Shown here in pieces: positions 43,487 to 52,490 of a stretch of 64,000 nucleotides of DNA. A program made the translations under genes and the position numbers. Source of the stretch: Fervidicola ferrireducens (lineage in GTDB: Bacteria; Bacillota; Thermosediminibacteria; Thermosediminibacterales; Thermosediminibacteraceae); the NCBI RefSeq assembly GCF_001562425.1, contig NZ_LOED01000007.1:1-64000 (forward strand), in the 5' to 3' direction. The notes under the pieces are model-generated. The model had not been told where the DNA came from and ran no database searches. It saw only the letters and a program-made list of their open reading frames with translations. Numbering within the stretch: position 1 is the stretch's first letter; every line of letters starts with the position of its first letter.

Positions 43487-44244
43487 GGAACAACCTCCCG
43501 CGCCAATACTCTCCTGGCAAGCTCCAGGTCGCTTTCCTTGTCGACATCGCTGCCTATCTCGGGAAACCTGCTTATTACAGCCCGGGCGTTTATGCCAAAG
43601 AGTTCGAAAACCCTCTTTTCGATTTCGGAAATGGTAAGCCGTCCCAGTAAGAATTTCAGCACTATGGGAATTCCCAAAATACCGGCAAGTTTCCACGGAC
43701 TTTTCCTGTAAAGGAAAAATTCCCTCGCTCTGTCAAGGCAGCGCTTCGCACTGCCAACTCTGACTAAAACCGCGTTGCCACCGGTAAAGGTCCCCTCTTT
43801 AACCCTGACGTAAGTCCTCTTCACCCCCGGATACTTTTTCTCCGTATCCTCCTTCGGAATTATGGGGTATGCAAAATCGGCATTTAATTCTTTTGCCCTT
43901 TTTATGAAATCATCCAGGGCTTCCGGGGTTATCATCGGAATGTCGGAAGTTATAATTAAGACTTCGTCTTCATCAGAAAAACACTCCAGCCCTTTCATCA
44001 CGTTATCTATGAGTTCGGCCCCTTCCTCCACCACGTCAACATCGAAATTTTTAAGTACCGATCTCAGCTTTTTTTCGGGTCCCACCACTACGATTTTTTC
44101 GATGTAATCAAGCTTTTGCAGGGCATCTATGATGTAAAGAATCATCTCGCGCCCGTTGATTTTAATCAAGGCCTTCGGGCTTTCTTCTTTCTCTTTCAAC
44201 TTGTCGCTCTTCCCGCTTCCGGCCAAAATAAAGGCCTTCAGCAT
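43483..44244 (-). CDS. NTP-transferase (MobA-like) domain protein
   Basis: 253 residues. The N-terminal Rossmann part starts LKAFILAGSGKSDKLKEKE, a variant of the nucleotidyltransferase G-x-G loop, with IITSDIPMITPEAL for the metal Asp. The C-terminal 80 residues are specific. Proteins of this type occur next to ispE/purR in many Clostridia; the sugar or cofactor substrate is unknown. Overlaps gntR by 7 bases and purR by 4 bases. Confidence 0.7.
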   Translation of the reverse strand: MLKAFILAGSGKSDKLKEKEESPKALIKINGREMILYIIDALQKLDYIEKIVVVGPEKKLRSVLKNFDVDVVEEGAELIDNVMKGLECFSDEDEVLIITSDIPMITPEALDDFIKRAKELNADFAYPIIPKEDTEKKYPGVKRTYVRVKEGTFTGGNAVLVRVGSAKRCLDRAREFFLYRKSPWKLAGILGIPIVLKFLLGRLTISEIEKRVFELFGINARAVISRFPEIGSDVDKESDLELARRVLAREVVP

Positions 44245-44939
44245 GGCAGTTCATCCTCCATATTCAACTGTTTTCTCAATATGTTCATCACGTTGTTCTC
44301 CACCTTTTCTATGTGCTCTTCCGCCAATTTTTTGGCAAGTTCCACGTTCCTTTCGGTTATGGCCTCCACTATCTTTTTGTGCTCATCCATCAGACTCTTT
44401 ATTCTCGCTTTGTTGGCGAAGGACTGAACCCTGAAGCGGTCTATCTGTTCTTTCAGGTTATTTATTATCTGCACCAGCCTGTCGTTGCGGGTTGCCTTGA
44501 ATAATACCTGGTGAAACTCCGCGTCTTTTTTTATCACCATATCCACATCTTCTTTTTCCGCCGCCTCGTTGATTTCCACCAGAATTTTTTCGAGGCTGTC
44601 TATTTCTTCCTCGGTTATTCGCTCCGCTGCCAGCGCGGCGGCAAGGCCTTCCAGAGCCTGCCTTATCTCGAATACATCGGCGGCATCCTTCAGGGACAGT
44701 CCCGCAACGTACGCCCCCTTTCTGGGGATCATCACCACCAGGCCTTCCAGTTCCAGCTTGCGTATGGCTTCCCTCACGGGCGTCCTGGAAACGCCCATTT
44801 CTTCGGCGAGCTGAACTTCCATCAGCCTCTCTCCGGGTTTTAAATCCCCCGAGATTATGGCCTGTCTCAAGACCTCGAACACGATTTCCCTCAAGGGCTT
44901 GTAATTGTCCAGCCTGATTGACCTGAACTTCCCGACCAT
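44238..44939 (-). CDS. GntR family regulator, FadR/FCD type
   Basis: 233 residues from ATG at 44939, after GGAGGGAG that overlaps the ispE stop; the frame extends to 44981 inside ispE. Winged HTH (about 8-75, MGVSRTPVREAIRKLE) followed by an all-helical FCD ligand domain with metal-binding-type D/H residues (DAEFHQVLF, DEHKKIVEAI). Ligand and targets unknown; being in the ispE-purR operon suggests a housekeeping or central metabolic signal. Confidence 0.88.
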   Translation of the reverse strand: MVGKFRSIRLDNYKPLREIVFEVLRQAIISGDLKPGERLMEVQLAEEMGVSRTPVREAIRKLELEGLVVMIPRKGAYVAGLSLKDAADVFEIRQALEGLAAALAAERITEEEIDSLEKILVEINEAAEKEDVDMVIKKDAEFHQVLFKATRNDRLVQIINNLKEQIDRFRVQSFANKARIKSLMDEHKKIVEAITERNVELAKKLAEEHIEKVENNVMNILRKQLNMEDELPC

Positions 44940-44950
44940 TTTTCTCCCTC

Positions 44951-45805
44951 CTAACCCATGCAGGATATTAAAATTCTGCACCCCGGAAGCGACAACGAAT
45001 CGGCCGCTTTTTCGGCATCCTTTTTTGCCTCAAAAATACCGTATACAGCAGGGCCGCTGCCTGACATAAGACTTCCAAAAGCCCCCCTCGCCTTTAGCAT
45101 CTCCTTAAACTTTTCGAGTTCCGGATGTTTTGCAAAGGTAACCTCCTCCAGCACGTTGCACAGGCCTCTCGAGATTCCCTCCAGATCTCCTTTTTTTATG
45201 CTTTCTATTACGGCCTGGGTGTCGGGTCTTTTTCTAATAGAATTAATTTTCAGTCTATTATACACCTCTCTGGTGGAGACGGAATAGGGAGGCTTAATCA
45301 AAACCAGGCTTGCAGGCGGAACGGCAGGGAGGCGGGTTAGCTCTTCCCCTTTACCGCAGGCAAGAGCCGTACCTCCCATGACGCAAAACGGCACATCAGC
45401 ACCAAGCTTTTCCCCGAATCGCATCAGGTCTTCCGTCGTAAGACCCAGATCAAAAAGCTCGTTCATGCCTTTTAAAACCGCTGCCGCATCGGCGCTTCCT
45501 CCGGCGAGCCCTGCCGCAACGGGAATCTCCTTAAAGATTTTTATTTCAACCCCCGCATCGAGGTCAAATTCGTCCATAAGCAGTTTGGCGGCCTTGAAGG
45601 CAAGGTTCGCCTCACCGTCAGGGATGGCTTTAGAATTGCTCACAATCCTTATATCCTTCCCGGGCAGAAGGGAAACAACCAGGTGATCCTTCAGGGAAAT
45701 CTCCTGCATTATCATTTCTACCTGGTGGTAACCATCGGGCCTTTTGTAGAGCACATCCAGCGTCAGATTTATCTTGGCCTTTGCCTCCAGCTCAACCGTG
45801 TGCAA
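44951..45805 (-). CDS. ispE: 4-diphosphocytidyl-2-C-methyl-D-erythritol kinase
   Basis: 284 residues. GHMP kinase motif PVAAGLAGGSADAAAVLKG near 90-110 and SGSGPAVYGIF near the C-terminus. It phosphorylates CDP-ME in the non-mevalonate isoprenoid pathway. Leads the group ispE-gntR-NTPase-purR; ispE-purR adjacency is also found in Bacillus. Confidence 0.96.
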   Translation of the reverse strand: MHTVELEAKAKINLTLDVLYKRPDGYHQVEMIMQEISLKDHLVVSLLPGKDIRIVSNSKAIPDGEANLAFKAAKLLMDEFDLDAGVEIKIFKEIPVAAGLAGGSADAAAVLKGMNELFDLGLTTEDLMRFGEKLGADVPFCVMGGTALACGKGEELTRLPAVPPASLVLIKPPYSVSTREVYNRLKINSIRKRPDTQAVIESIKKGDLEGISRGLCNVLEEVTFAKHPELEKFKEMLKARGAFGSLMSGSGPAVYGIFEAKKDAEKAADSLSLPGCRILISCMG

Positions 45806-45886
45806 ATCCTCTCCCTCACTTTAAAAAAGCTCTATTATATATTTCAGGGAAAAATATCAAAATCCTGCTCTTTTTAAAAAAAATAA

Positions 45887-48514
45887 TTATACTATGCCTG
45901 CCACAGCAGGGCTCTCCATGCGGCTTCTGAGCGCTTCCCTTATGGTTTTCACGGCGGTTTCGTATTTTTCATAAAAAATAACCACCAGGTCGCCTTCCCG
46001 GGCGTTTTCAAGCGCAAAAGCTATGGCCTCGCTCTCTTTTAAGATAACATCAATCTGTTCTTTTTTCAATCCGGCGCTCAAAGCTCCCCGCACGAGCAGC
46101 GATGCCACCTCGCCGGGCCTCCGGCCCCGCAGGTCTTCATCCTCTTTTACAACCAGTCGCTGAAAACCCCGTCCCGCCACTTGCCCCAGCATTACGATAG
46201 CATCGTCCATCCTGTCCCCCGGACTTGCTATAACCCCTATCATGCGTGCAGGATTCATGGCTTTGGCGGTTGCTATAACTGCTTCCAGCGCGGCAGGGTT
46301 GTGACCGTAATCGAGGATTATTCTCACGCGGCCGCCATCTATTATATTCAAGCGTCCGGGGTTATTGTTTTCGTCGCATTTGAAAGCCAAAAGGGCCTTT
46401 TTTATGGTTTCGAAAGGCACGTCCAAAGCCCAGCCCGCGGCCACCGCAGCCAGCGCATTTTGAGCATTGTGCTTTGCTTTTCCGCCCAACGTTGCCGGTA
46501 TTTCGGCCACTTTCATCAAGGGTAAAAAGTCCTTTTCGGAGTGCAAAACGATGACGCCGTCCTTTACGTAAACGCCCCGCCCTCCTTCGCAAAGGTGTTT
46601 CCGGAGTACGAGATTGTCCTCCTCGAGGCTGAAAAAGATTACGTTACCCTTTAGCCTCTTTCTCACCTCCACCGAAGCGATGTCGTCGGCATTGAGCACC
46701 GCATACCCTTGGGGTTTTACCTGTTCTGCCACCAGCGACTTTACGAAAATCAGGTCCTCGAGGGTATGAACTCCATCCTGTCCCAGATGGTCACCGGTTA
46801 TGTTCGTGATTATGCCCACGTCGGCTTTGTCGTATGAAAGTCCGCCGCGTATTAGGCCTCCCCTTGCGATTTCCAGGACTGCCGCTTCCACCGAAGGATC
46901 CAAAAGCACCATCCTGGCGCTTTCAGGCCCGCTGCAGTCGCCCTTTTTTACGCATAGTTCTCCGATATAAACGCCATCGGTGCAGGTCATACCAACTTTC
47001 AAACCGTGATGCGCCAAAATGCCGGCTATCATCCGGACGGTCGTGGTCTTCCCGTTGGTGCCGGTAACCGCCACCAGTGGAAATTTCGGGGGGGTCCCCG
47101 GGAAAAGCATGTCAACTATAGCTTTTGCCGCAGGCCTGGACTCCCCTTCGGAAGGATAAAGGTGCATTCTGATTCGCGGCGCCGCATTGACCTCTATCAC
47201 CGCACCCCCGCTTTTTTCGATGGGCACCGATATATCCTCTGTTGTCACATCTATTCCGGCCACATCCAGTCCCACCATGGCCGCAGCCCTTTCGGCCAGG
47301 GTTTTGTTTTCCGGGCACACCAGATCCGTCACATCTCTGGCAGTGCCGCCGGTGCTGAGATTGCAGTTTTCCCTGAGGAAAACGACTTGTCCGTTTTCGG
47401 GGATCGAATCGAGGGTATAGCCGTGCTTTGACAGGACCCGCAGCACCACAGGGTCGATTTTTATTTTGGTGAGGGGTTTCTCGTGCCCTTCGCCCCTCCT
47501 GGGATCGCTATTCACTATTTCTATCAGTTCCCTTATGCTGTGGATTCCGTCCCCCACCACATGGGCCGGTATTCTCTCGGCGGCGCAGACGAATTTTCCG
47601 TCCACCACGAGCAGCCGGTAATGCCTGCCCCGGATGTAGTTTTCCACCAGGACTTTAGGGCTGTACCCGGATGCTATACGGAAAGCTTCCCTCACTTCTT
47701 TCTCGTTTTTTAAATTCAGGCTCACACCTTTGCCCTGATTTCCGTCCACGGGTTTCACCACCACCGGATAACCAATTTCTTCGGCGGCCTTTACTGCTTC
47801 TTCCTCGGTGTAAACCGGGATACCATCCGGAACGGGAATTCCCGCCAGTGAAAGCATTTTTTTAGTCAAAATTTTGTCGCAGGCTATATCCACTGCAACC
47901 GAGCTCGTCCGGTTCGTCAGGGTAGCCTCCACCCTTTTTTGAAAGGCCCCGTAGCCTAAGATGAGGAGGCTCCCGTCACCAATCCTGGTAACGGGTATGC
48001 CGCGGCTTTTTGCTTCGTTTTCTATGGCCGAGGTGCTTGGGCCCAATTCCATTTCCGCCGAGTAACGCTCTATCTTCGAAAGCTCCCCCGGAAGGTCCAC
48101 ATCCTTTCCGCAAATGAGGTCCTCGACTAACCGCACGGCAAGCTTTCCGGCCTCAAGGGCCGCATATTTCCCCTCATAGCCGAACACTACGCTGTAGATG
48201 GTTTTTTCCCACCACCTGGCCCTGCCGAATTTTACGTCCTGGCCCAGGAGGTTTAAAAGCTCCAAGGCCACGTGCTCTATAACGTGGGGAAGGTACGTCC
48301 CTTCCTCAAGTCTTATCAGAAAGCCGCCGGGTCTATCAAAGCAGCAATGGTGCAGGGCAAGGCCGGGGAGTTTTTCTAGAAGCCTCTCTTTAAATCCTCC
48401 CAAATCTTTTGTGGAAACGTCATCCCACTTTCCTACGTCCACCAGCATCCTTACGACCGGTTTCGGGCTGTAAATGTTGGGCCCTTCAAGGGCCCTTATG
48501 TCGACTATCCTCAT
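45887..48514 (-). CDS. cphA: Cyanophycin synthetase
   Basis: 875 residues, typical length. N-terminal domain, ATP-grasp module (about 210-460, PVVVKPVDGNQGKGVSLNLK) and Mur-ligase-like module with VTGTNGKTTTVRMIAG near 485-500. It builds multi-L-arginyl-poly-L-aspartate without a ribosome, a nitrogen store. Cyanophycinase lies 81 bases upstream in the same direction, so synthesis and breakdown are encoded together. Several non-cyanobacterial Clostridia have this pair. Confidence 0.95.
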   Translation of the reverse strand: MRIVDIRALEGPNIYSPKPVVRMLVDVGKWDDVSTKDLGGFKERLLEKLPGLALHHCCFDRPGGFLIRLEEGTYLPHVIEHVALELLNLLGQDVKFGRARWWEKTIYSVVFGYEGKYAALEAGKLAVRLVEDLICGKDVDLPGELSKIERYSAEMELGPSTSAIENEAKSRGIPVTRIGDGSLLILGYGAFQKRVEATLTNRTSSVAVDIACDKILTKKMLSLAGIPVPDGIPVYTEEEAVKAAEEIGYPVVVKPVDGNQGKGVSLNLKNEKEVREAFRIASGYSPKVLVENYIRGRHYRLLVVDGKFVCAAERIPAHVVGDGIHSIRELIEIVNSDPRRGEGHEKPLTKIKIDPVVLRVLSKHGYTLDSIPENGQVVFLRENCNLSTGGTARDVTDLVCPENKTLAERAAAMVGLDVAGIDVTTEDISVPIEKSGGAVIEVNAAPRIRMHLYPSEGESRPAAKAIVDMLFPGTPPKFPLVAVTGTNGKTTTVRMIAGILAHHGLKVGMTCTDGVYIGELCVKKGDCSGPESARMVLLDPSVEAAVLEIARGGLIRGGLSYDKADVGIITNITGDHLGQDGVHTLEDLIFVKSLVAEQVKPQGYAVLNADDIASVEVRKRLKGNVIFFSLEEDNLVLRKHLCEGGRGVYVKDGVIVLHSEKDFLPLMKVAEIPATLGGKAKHNAQNALAAVAAGWALDVPFETIKKALLAFKCDENNNPGRLNIIDGGRVRIILDYGHNPAALEAVIATAKAMNPARMIGVIASPGDRMDDAIVMLGQVAGRGFQRLVVKEDEDLRGRRPGEVASLLVRGALSAGLKKEQIDVILKESEAIAFALENAREGDLVVIFYEKYETAVKTIREALRSRMESPAVAGIV

Positions 48515-48595
48515 CCATTTTCCTCCTTCTAAAACTTACAGCAACTCTCAGAAATATACTATCCATTTCTCAAACGTATATGCATTTTTTGCCTT

Positions 48596-49402
48596 TCACT
48601 CAAGCAACGGTTTCCTCTTTTTCATGTCAAAGCCCAATCCCGGCGATAGGACATGTAGTGCGGCGTTGCACATGGCCAGGGGTTCACCGGGCCTGAGCTC
48701 CGATACATTCGTAAAGCTGACGCAGCTTCCGTCCAATACGGTCACGGTATTAGAACCTATCACCCAAAAATTCCCGTCGGGGTGGACGATTATCGCCGTG
48801 TCCTCGTCTATGCCCACCCCCAGAATAAATGGGTTCTGGGCAACAGCCAGCAAAAGTCGGGCCATCCTGCCCCTCTGAGCAAAATGCTGGTCAATTACCA
48901 CTTCTTCCAGCAGCCCAAGGCCCGGCGCCATGCTGACGGTGTTTCCTTTCGGCGCCTCGTCCCCTGCTCCTCCTATTATCATGGTATCGCTCATGGCCGC
49001 AGCCCCCGCACTGGTCCCCGCAATAATAACACCCTGCCGGTAGGCTCTCTCGAGCGCATGGTAGGCTTTGGTACCGCCCAGGATGCTGGTAATGCGAAGC
49101 TGGTCACCGCCCGTAAAAAATATCCCCGTGGAACTCGCGATGCGCTCTGCGACCGATTCCTTGTTGGCATCACTCCGGCTTTTGATGTAGAGGGCTTCCA
49201 CATGCCCTATCCCCAGCTGCGAAAAAATTTCGACGTACATTTCTCCGACCCCTTTCGGGTCCTGGGATGCGACGGTAATCACCGTAACGTTCGCTTTGCC
49301 TTGCCCCGAAATTTCGGCGAACTTTTTCAATATCTCTTTGTCGCCGCTCCGGTCTTCCGCCCCTCCTATAATCATCAAATATCCCCTGACTTTTTCTCCC
49401 AA
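48596..49402 (-). CDS. cphB: Cyanophycinase
   Basis: 268 residues from TTG at 49402 (GGGGTGA upstream); the open frame to 49477 runs through the terminator-like end of the next gene. Start is uncertain; an ATG (MIIGGAED) lies at 49378. The S51-type serine protease motif AGTSAGAAAMS holds the nucleophile; GYLMIIGGAEDR opens the domain. It cleaves cyanophycin to beta-Asp-Arg dipeptides. Cytoplasmic, no signal peptide from the chosen start. Confidence 0.92.
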   Translation of the reverse strand: MGEKVRGYLMIIGGAEDRSGDKEILKKFAEISGQGKANVTVITVASQDPKGVGEMYVEIFSQLGIGHVEALYIKSRSDANKESVAERIASSTGIFFTGGDQLRITSILGGTKAYHALERAYRQGVIIAGTSAGAAAMSDTMIIGGAGDEAPKGNTVSMAPGLGLLEEVVIDQHFAQRGRMARLLLAVAQNPFILGVGIDEDTAIIVHPDGNFWVIGSNTVTVLDGSCVSFTNVSELRPGEPLAMCNAALHVLSPGLGFDMKKRKPLLE

Positions 49403-49473
49403 AAAAATCACCCCGGCGTTATTTTTCCCACAAAAAGAAAATAATAAAATTCCCGCATTCTGCGGGAATTTTT

Positions 49474-51093
49474 TCAATACATCTGCCTCGGGATGATTAG
49501 CCTCTGTCCGGGGTATATCAAGTCAGGATTCGTAATGTTGTTCGCCTTTATTATTGCGTCCAAAGTGACGTTGTACCGTTTTGCTATTTTCCACAGAGTG
49601 TCGCCCTTCTGCACGATGTATATGGTCATGTAAGGTTTATCTTTATATTCTTCCTTTTTCTCCCCTTTTTTCTCTTCCTCTGCCGCTTCTTCCACGTCTA
49701 CAACTACATCCAGCTGCACCATTCTGGTAACCTTCGACACGAGCTTCAATACCACCCTTACCTCATACCTGCGAGCATCATTGGGGTCAACTTTGGAAGA
49801 TACGTGCTCCACTTCAACTTCAAAGTCAAGCGTCATGTCTTCTTTTGCTCCGGGAATTTCCACGAAAATGGTAAACGGGGTCTCATTTTCAACAAAATGA
49901 ACCGGCTGCTGCGGGGAACAGTATGGAGCTTCGGCTACATACAGGGTCTCCAGCTTCAGGACGCCTTCCACCACGACTTTATCCTCGATGATTCGAGTTT
50001 CCGTAACTTTCGCTCTGGCTTCGGTCTTGAAAACCTGCTCAATGGGCGGCTTTTCCAGGGGTACTTTAAAGGCTTCCTTGACGATTACCTGGTTTTCACC
50101 CTCGCCAATAACTTTATCTACTTTTATTTTTGTTTTCTTCACATCCAGCTTTTTCGACGGGCTGAAAAGGTCTTCCACAACTTCTATAGTCTTGGGCTCC
50201 AGCACCTTTGCTTTTATGTCAAGGACTGCTTCCACCGCCATGCTTCTTTCGTCTTTTTTTCGGGCCCTTATGTGCTCCACGCGCACCTTGACCGTTTTAG
50301 ACATGTCCTGCCTGCAATCCGGTACTTCCACGAACTCCGTGAACGGTATTTCGGCTTCCATGAAATGAACCGGCTGCTGGGGAACGCCCTCAGGGACATC
50401 CCCCACATAGAGGATGTCGACCTCCAAAACGCCTTCTATTACAACCTTGTCGTCAAGAGCCTTCGTTTCCGTGGTCCTGACTTTACCTTCGGCCTTTAAT
50501 ATCTCGAGGATGTCCGGTTTTTTGGGCGGCACGTCGACTTCGCTCTTTACTATCTTCTGGGCCCTTCCCTCGCCGACCACGTGGTCCACCCTGATGCTTT
50601 CTTTTAGGACCTGGAGGTCTGAGGGACCTTTAGCGTCGACCACTATCTCAAGCTGCACCCTCTTTGTTACTTTCACGAAAAATTCCACTATAATCCTCAC
50701 GTCTATTTCGCGGGGCCTTGCGTCGTTGTGGGAAAATTGCACGTGTTCAACCCGGGCTTTTACCTTGACGTCCATGTTTTTCCTGGCACCGGGGATTTTA
50801 ACGAAGATGCTGAAATCCACCGTCCCTTCTACGAAATGGACCGGCTGGGATTCGGCGGGAACCTTGCCCACATAAAGTGCTTCAACGTCGATAGCACCTT
50901 CAATTACAACCTTGTCGTCTATCACGTTTATATCCAGGTTTTCGGTATTCACTTCTGCTTCGACCGAGAGAACCCTCTCTATGTCGGGCTTGCCGTAAGG
51001 GAGCACTATCAAACCTTCGACGACGGTTTGCGCCTTATCTTCTCCGACCACCTGGTCCACTTTGACCAATTCTTTTTCCAACCTGACCCCCAT
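49474..51093 (-). CDS. SipL-like spore-coat assembly protein: three SPOCS (DUF3794) domains and LysM
   Basis: 539 residues. Three homologous beta-rich SPOCS/DUF3794 units at about 1-155, 160-325 and 330-480 each repeat VVGEGxxQ, VIEGVLxVxxLYVG and QPVHFxExxxPF. After a charged linker (EEAAEEEKKGEKKEE) a LysM domain (about 492-537: YIVQKGDTLWKIAKRYNV) binds peptidoglycan or coat protein. This is the organisation of Clostridium SipL, a partner of SpoIVA in coat attachment. No signal peptide; mother-cell cytosol likely. Confidence 0.88.
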   Translation of the reverse strand: MGVRLEKELVKVDQVVGEDKAQTVVEGLIVLPYGKPDIERVLSVEAEVNTENLDINVIDDKVVIEGAIDVEALYVGKVPAESQPVHFVEGTVDFSIFVKIPGARKNMDVKVKARVEHVQFSHNDARPREIDVRIIVEFFVKVTKRVQLEIVVDAKGPSDLQVLKESIRVDHVVGEGRAQKIVKSEVDVPPKKPDILEILKAEGKVRTTETKALDDKVVIEGVLEVDILYVGDVPEGVPQQPVHFMEAEIPFTEFVEVPDCRQDMSKTVKVRVEHIRARKKDERSMAVEAVLDIKAKVLEPKTIEVVEDLFSPSKKLDVKKTKIKVDKVIGEGENQVIVKEAFKVPLEKPPIEQVFKTEARAKVTETRIIEDKVVVEGVLKLETLYVAEAPYCSPQQPVHFVENETPFTIFVEIPGAKEDMTLDFEVEVEHVSSKVDPNDARRYEVRVVLKLVSKVTRMVQLDVVVDVEEAAEEEKKGEKKEEYKDKPYMTIYIVQKGDTLWKIAKRYNVTLDAIIKANNITNPDLIYPGQRLIIPRQMY

Positions 51094-51194
51094 AGATTAC
51101 CCTCCCTTTTGTAAAAAATGGGTCTTCCTGAGTTTTCTCTATTACTCCTAATAATATATATGTATGGCCGGATAAATATGTTCCACCGAAAAAC

Positions 51195-51224
51195 AAAGAC
51201 GGACATCCTTCGACATCCGTCTTT
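51195..51224 (-). terminator. Terminator after the small membrane protein gene
   Basis: AAAGACGGA / TCCGTCTTT stem with CGAAGG-containing loop, followed by GTTTTTC on the minus strand. Confidence 0.65.
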
Positions 51225-51275
51225 TATAAACATTTACTCCTCCCACGGTTTTTTGTGTTCTTTTTGTTCTTCTGG

Positions 51276-51512
51276 CTACTTTATTTCCTCTTTTTCAGAT
51301 AGCTTTGCCGTATCCTCATTATTTTGTTCCGGTATTTCGGGAAGCTTTATGTCTTCGCCCTCAGGAAATTTGGGAATGGGGTCTTGCAATTTGTCTTTAA
51401 AAGTTTCTTTACTGCAATCCTTTTGACTAAAAGCCCTCCTGAAATAAAGGTAAACCACTACGGCGACAATCCCAAAAACCACCCCGAATAAAAGCCATGC
51501 CAATCGGCTCAC
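51276..51512 (-). CDS. Small single-span membrane protein
   Basis: 78 residues. One N-terminal transmembrane helix (WLLFGVVFGIVAVVVYLYF), then a hydrophilic, acidic, proline-rich tail (FPEGEDIKLPEIPEQNNED). I do not recognise a family. It is between the CAP protein and the SipL-like gene and has its own terminator; a role in the sporulation context is only suggested by position. Confidence 0.5.
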   Translation of the reverse strand: MSRLAWLLFGVVFGIVAVVVYLYFRRAFSQKDCSKETFKDKLQDPIPKFPEGEDIKLPEIPEQNNEDTAKLSEKEEIK

Positions 51513-51574
51513 CTTCTTTCATCGGATTGGTAATAACAGTATATGAATTGAGAGGGAAAACTGAAAATAAAAAA

Positions 51575-51596
51575 ACCCGCCTAATTTTAAGCGGGT
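51575..51596 (-). terminator. Terminator after the CAP-domain gene
   Basis: ACCCGC / GCGGGT stem, 10-base AT loop, then TTTTTTATTTT on the minus strand. Confidence 0.75.
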
Positions 51597-51609
51597 GAAA
51601 TCCAAAAAA

Positions 51610-51638
51610 TTACTCACAATATCCACATGTTATCCACA
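51610..51638 (+). promoter_or_regulatory. Cluster of three DnaA-box-like 9-mers
   Basis: TTACTCACA (51610-51618), ATATCCACA (51619-51627) and TTATCCACA (51630-51638), same orientation. The last is a perfect TTATNCACA box; the others have one mismatch. They fill the gap between the CAP gene stop and its terminator. Possibly a DnaA-binding or titration site near the chromosome origin; could be chance. Confidence 0.4.
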
Positions 51639-51662
51639 GGAAATGCACACCTGTGAAAAACT

Positions 51663-52313
51663 CTATTCCGTCCCGATGAAAAGCTGGGTAAACATCTTGC
51701 CGTACGGCCCGCCTTCAACGACCCCTATACCTATGCGGTTATAGTTGGGACTCAAAATATTGGCCCGGTGGCCCGGACTGTTCATCAAGCCCTCGTGGGC
51801 TTTCTGTACGGTGGGGGCCCCTGCCAGGTTTTCTCCGGCATACCTGTACGTTATGCCCGCCGACTTCATCATCTCAAACGGCGTTCCGTAGACAGGGGAT
51901 GTGTGGCCGAAGTAATTGTTCTGTATCATGTCCCTGCTTTTCTTCCTTGCAAGGTCCACCAATCTCATGTCGATTTGCAGGGGCTTTAATCCCGCTTTAA
52001 TTCTTTCGGCGTTTACCAAATCCAGCATTTGTTTTTCATCGGCCGTTAATCCCTGGGCTGGAGTAGTTACTGGCTTGTCGTTCGCTGTGCTGGATTCGCT
52101 TTGGGGCTTCGGCTCGAAAAGCTTAGAAACATTCAAGATGAACGTGTACCTGCCGCTTTTTAACAAACTTTCAAGGGGAATGCGAAAAGTCTTTACGGTG
52201 CCATTATAAGTGATCTTAATGTTTACCCATCCGGAAGCGAAGGCGATTCCGGGCAGCGTCGCCAGAACGGCGATCAAAAAAAGCACCGCAAAATTTCTCA
52301 AGGCTTTTTTCAT
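51663..52313 (-). CDS. Secreted CAP (SCP/PR1-like) domain protein
   Basis: 216 residues. Signal peptide at the N-terminus (FAVLFLIAVLATLPGIAFA), then a short N-terminal segment, a Ser/Thr-rich linker, and a CAP domain from about 90 (MLDLVNAERIKAGLKPL, YFGHTSPVYGTP, AGENLAG, GHRANIL). Bacterial CAP proteins of this type (YkwD-like) are secreted or spore-associated; activity is mostly unknown. The conserved His and Glu of the CAP cavity appear present. Confidence 0.88.
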   Translation of the reverse strand: MKKALRNFAVLFLIAVLATLPGIAFASGWVNIKITYNGTVKTFRIPLESLLKSGRYTFILNVSKLFEPKPQSESSTANDKPVTTPAQGLTADEKQMLDLVNAERIKAGLKPLQIDMRLVDLARKKSRDMIQNNYFGHTSPVYGTPFEMMKSAGITYRYAGENLAGAPTVQKAHEGLMNSPGHRANILSPNYNRIGIGVVEGGPYGKMFTQLFIGTE

Positions 52314-52490
52314 TCATCCCGCCTCCCAAGCCAGATTTGTCACTTATTATATCTTTTTATCCTTCATTGAACAAACCGCCGATATCCCCCTAAAAATAGA
52401 ACAAGGGGAATGTCCATCCCCTTATTTCTCTAAAATCGCCCCGGCGCCGGATATCCCGCCAATGGATTATATGTCCTTCACTGGCATATT

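Noticed and set aside
43487-43696. N-terminal extension of purR (70 codons)
   Set aside because: It overlaps the nucleotidyltransferase gene in another frame; PurR homology starts at the ATG at 43486.
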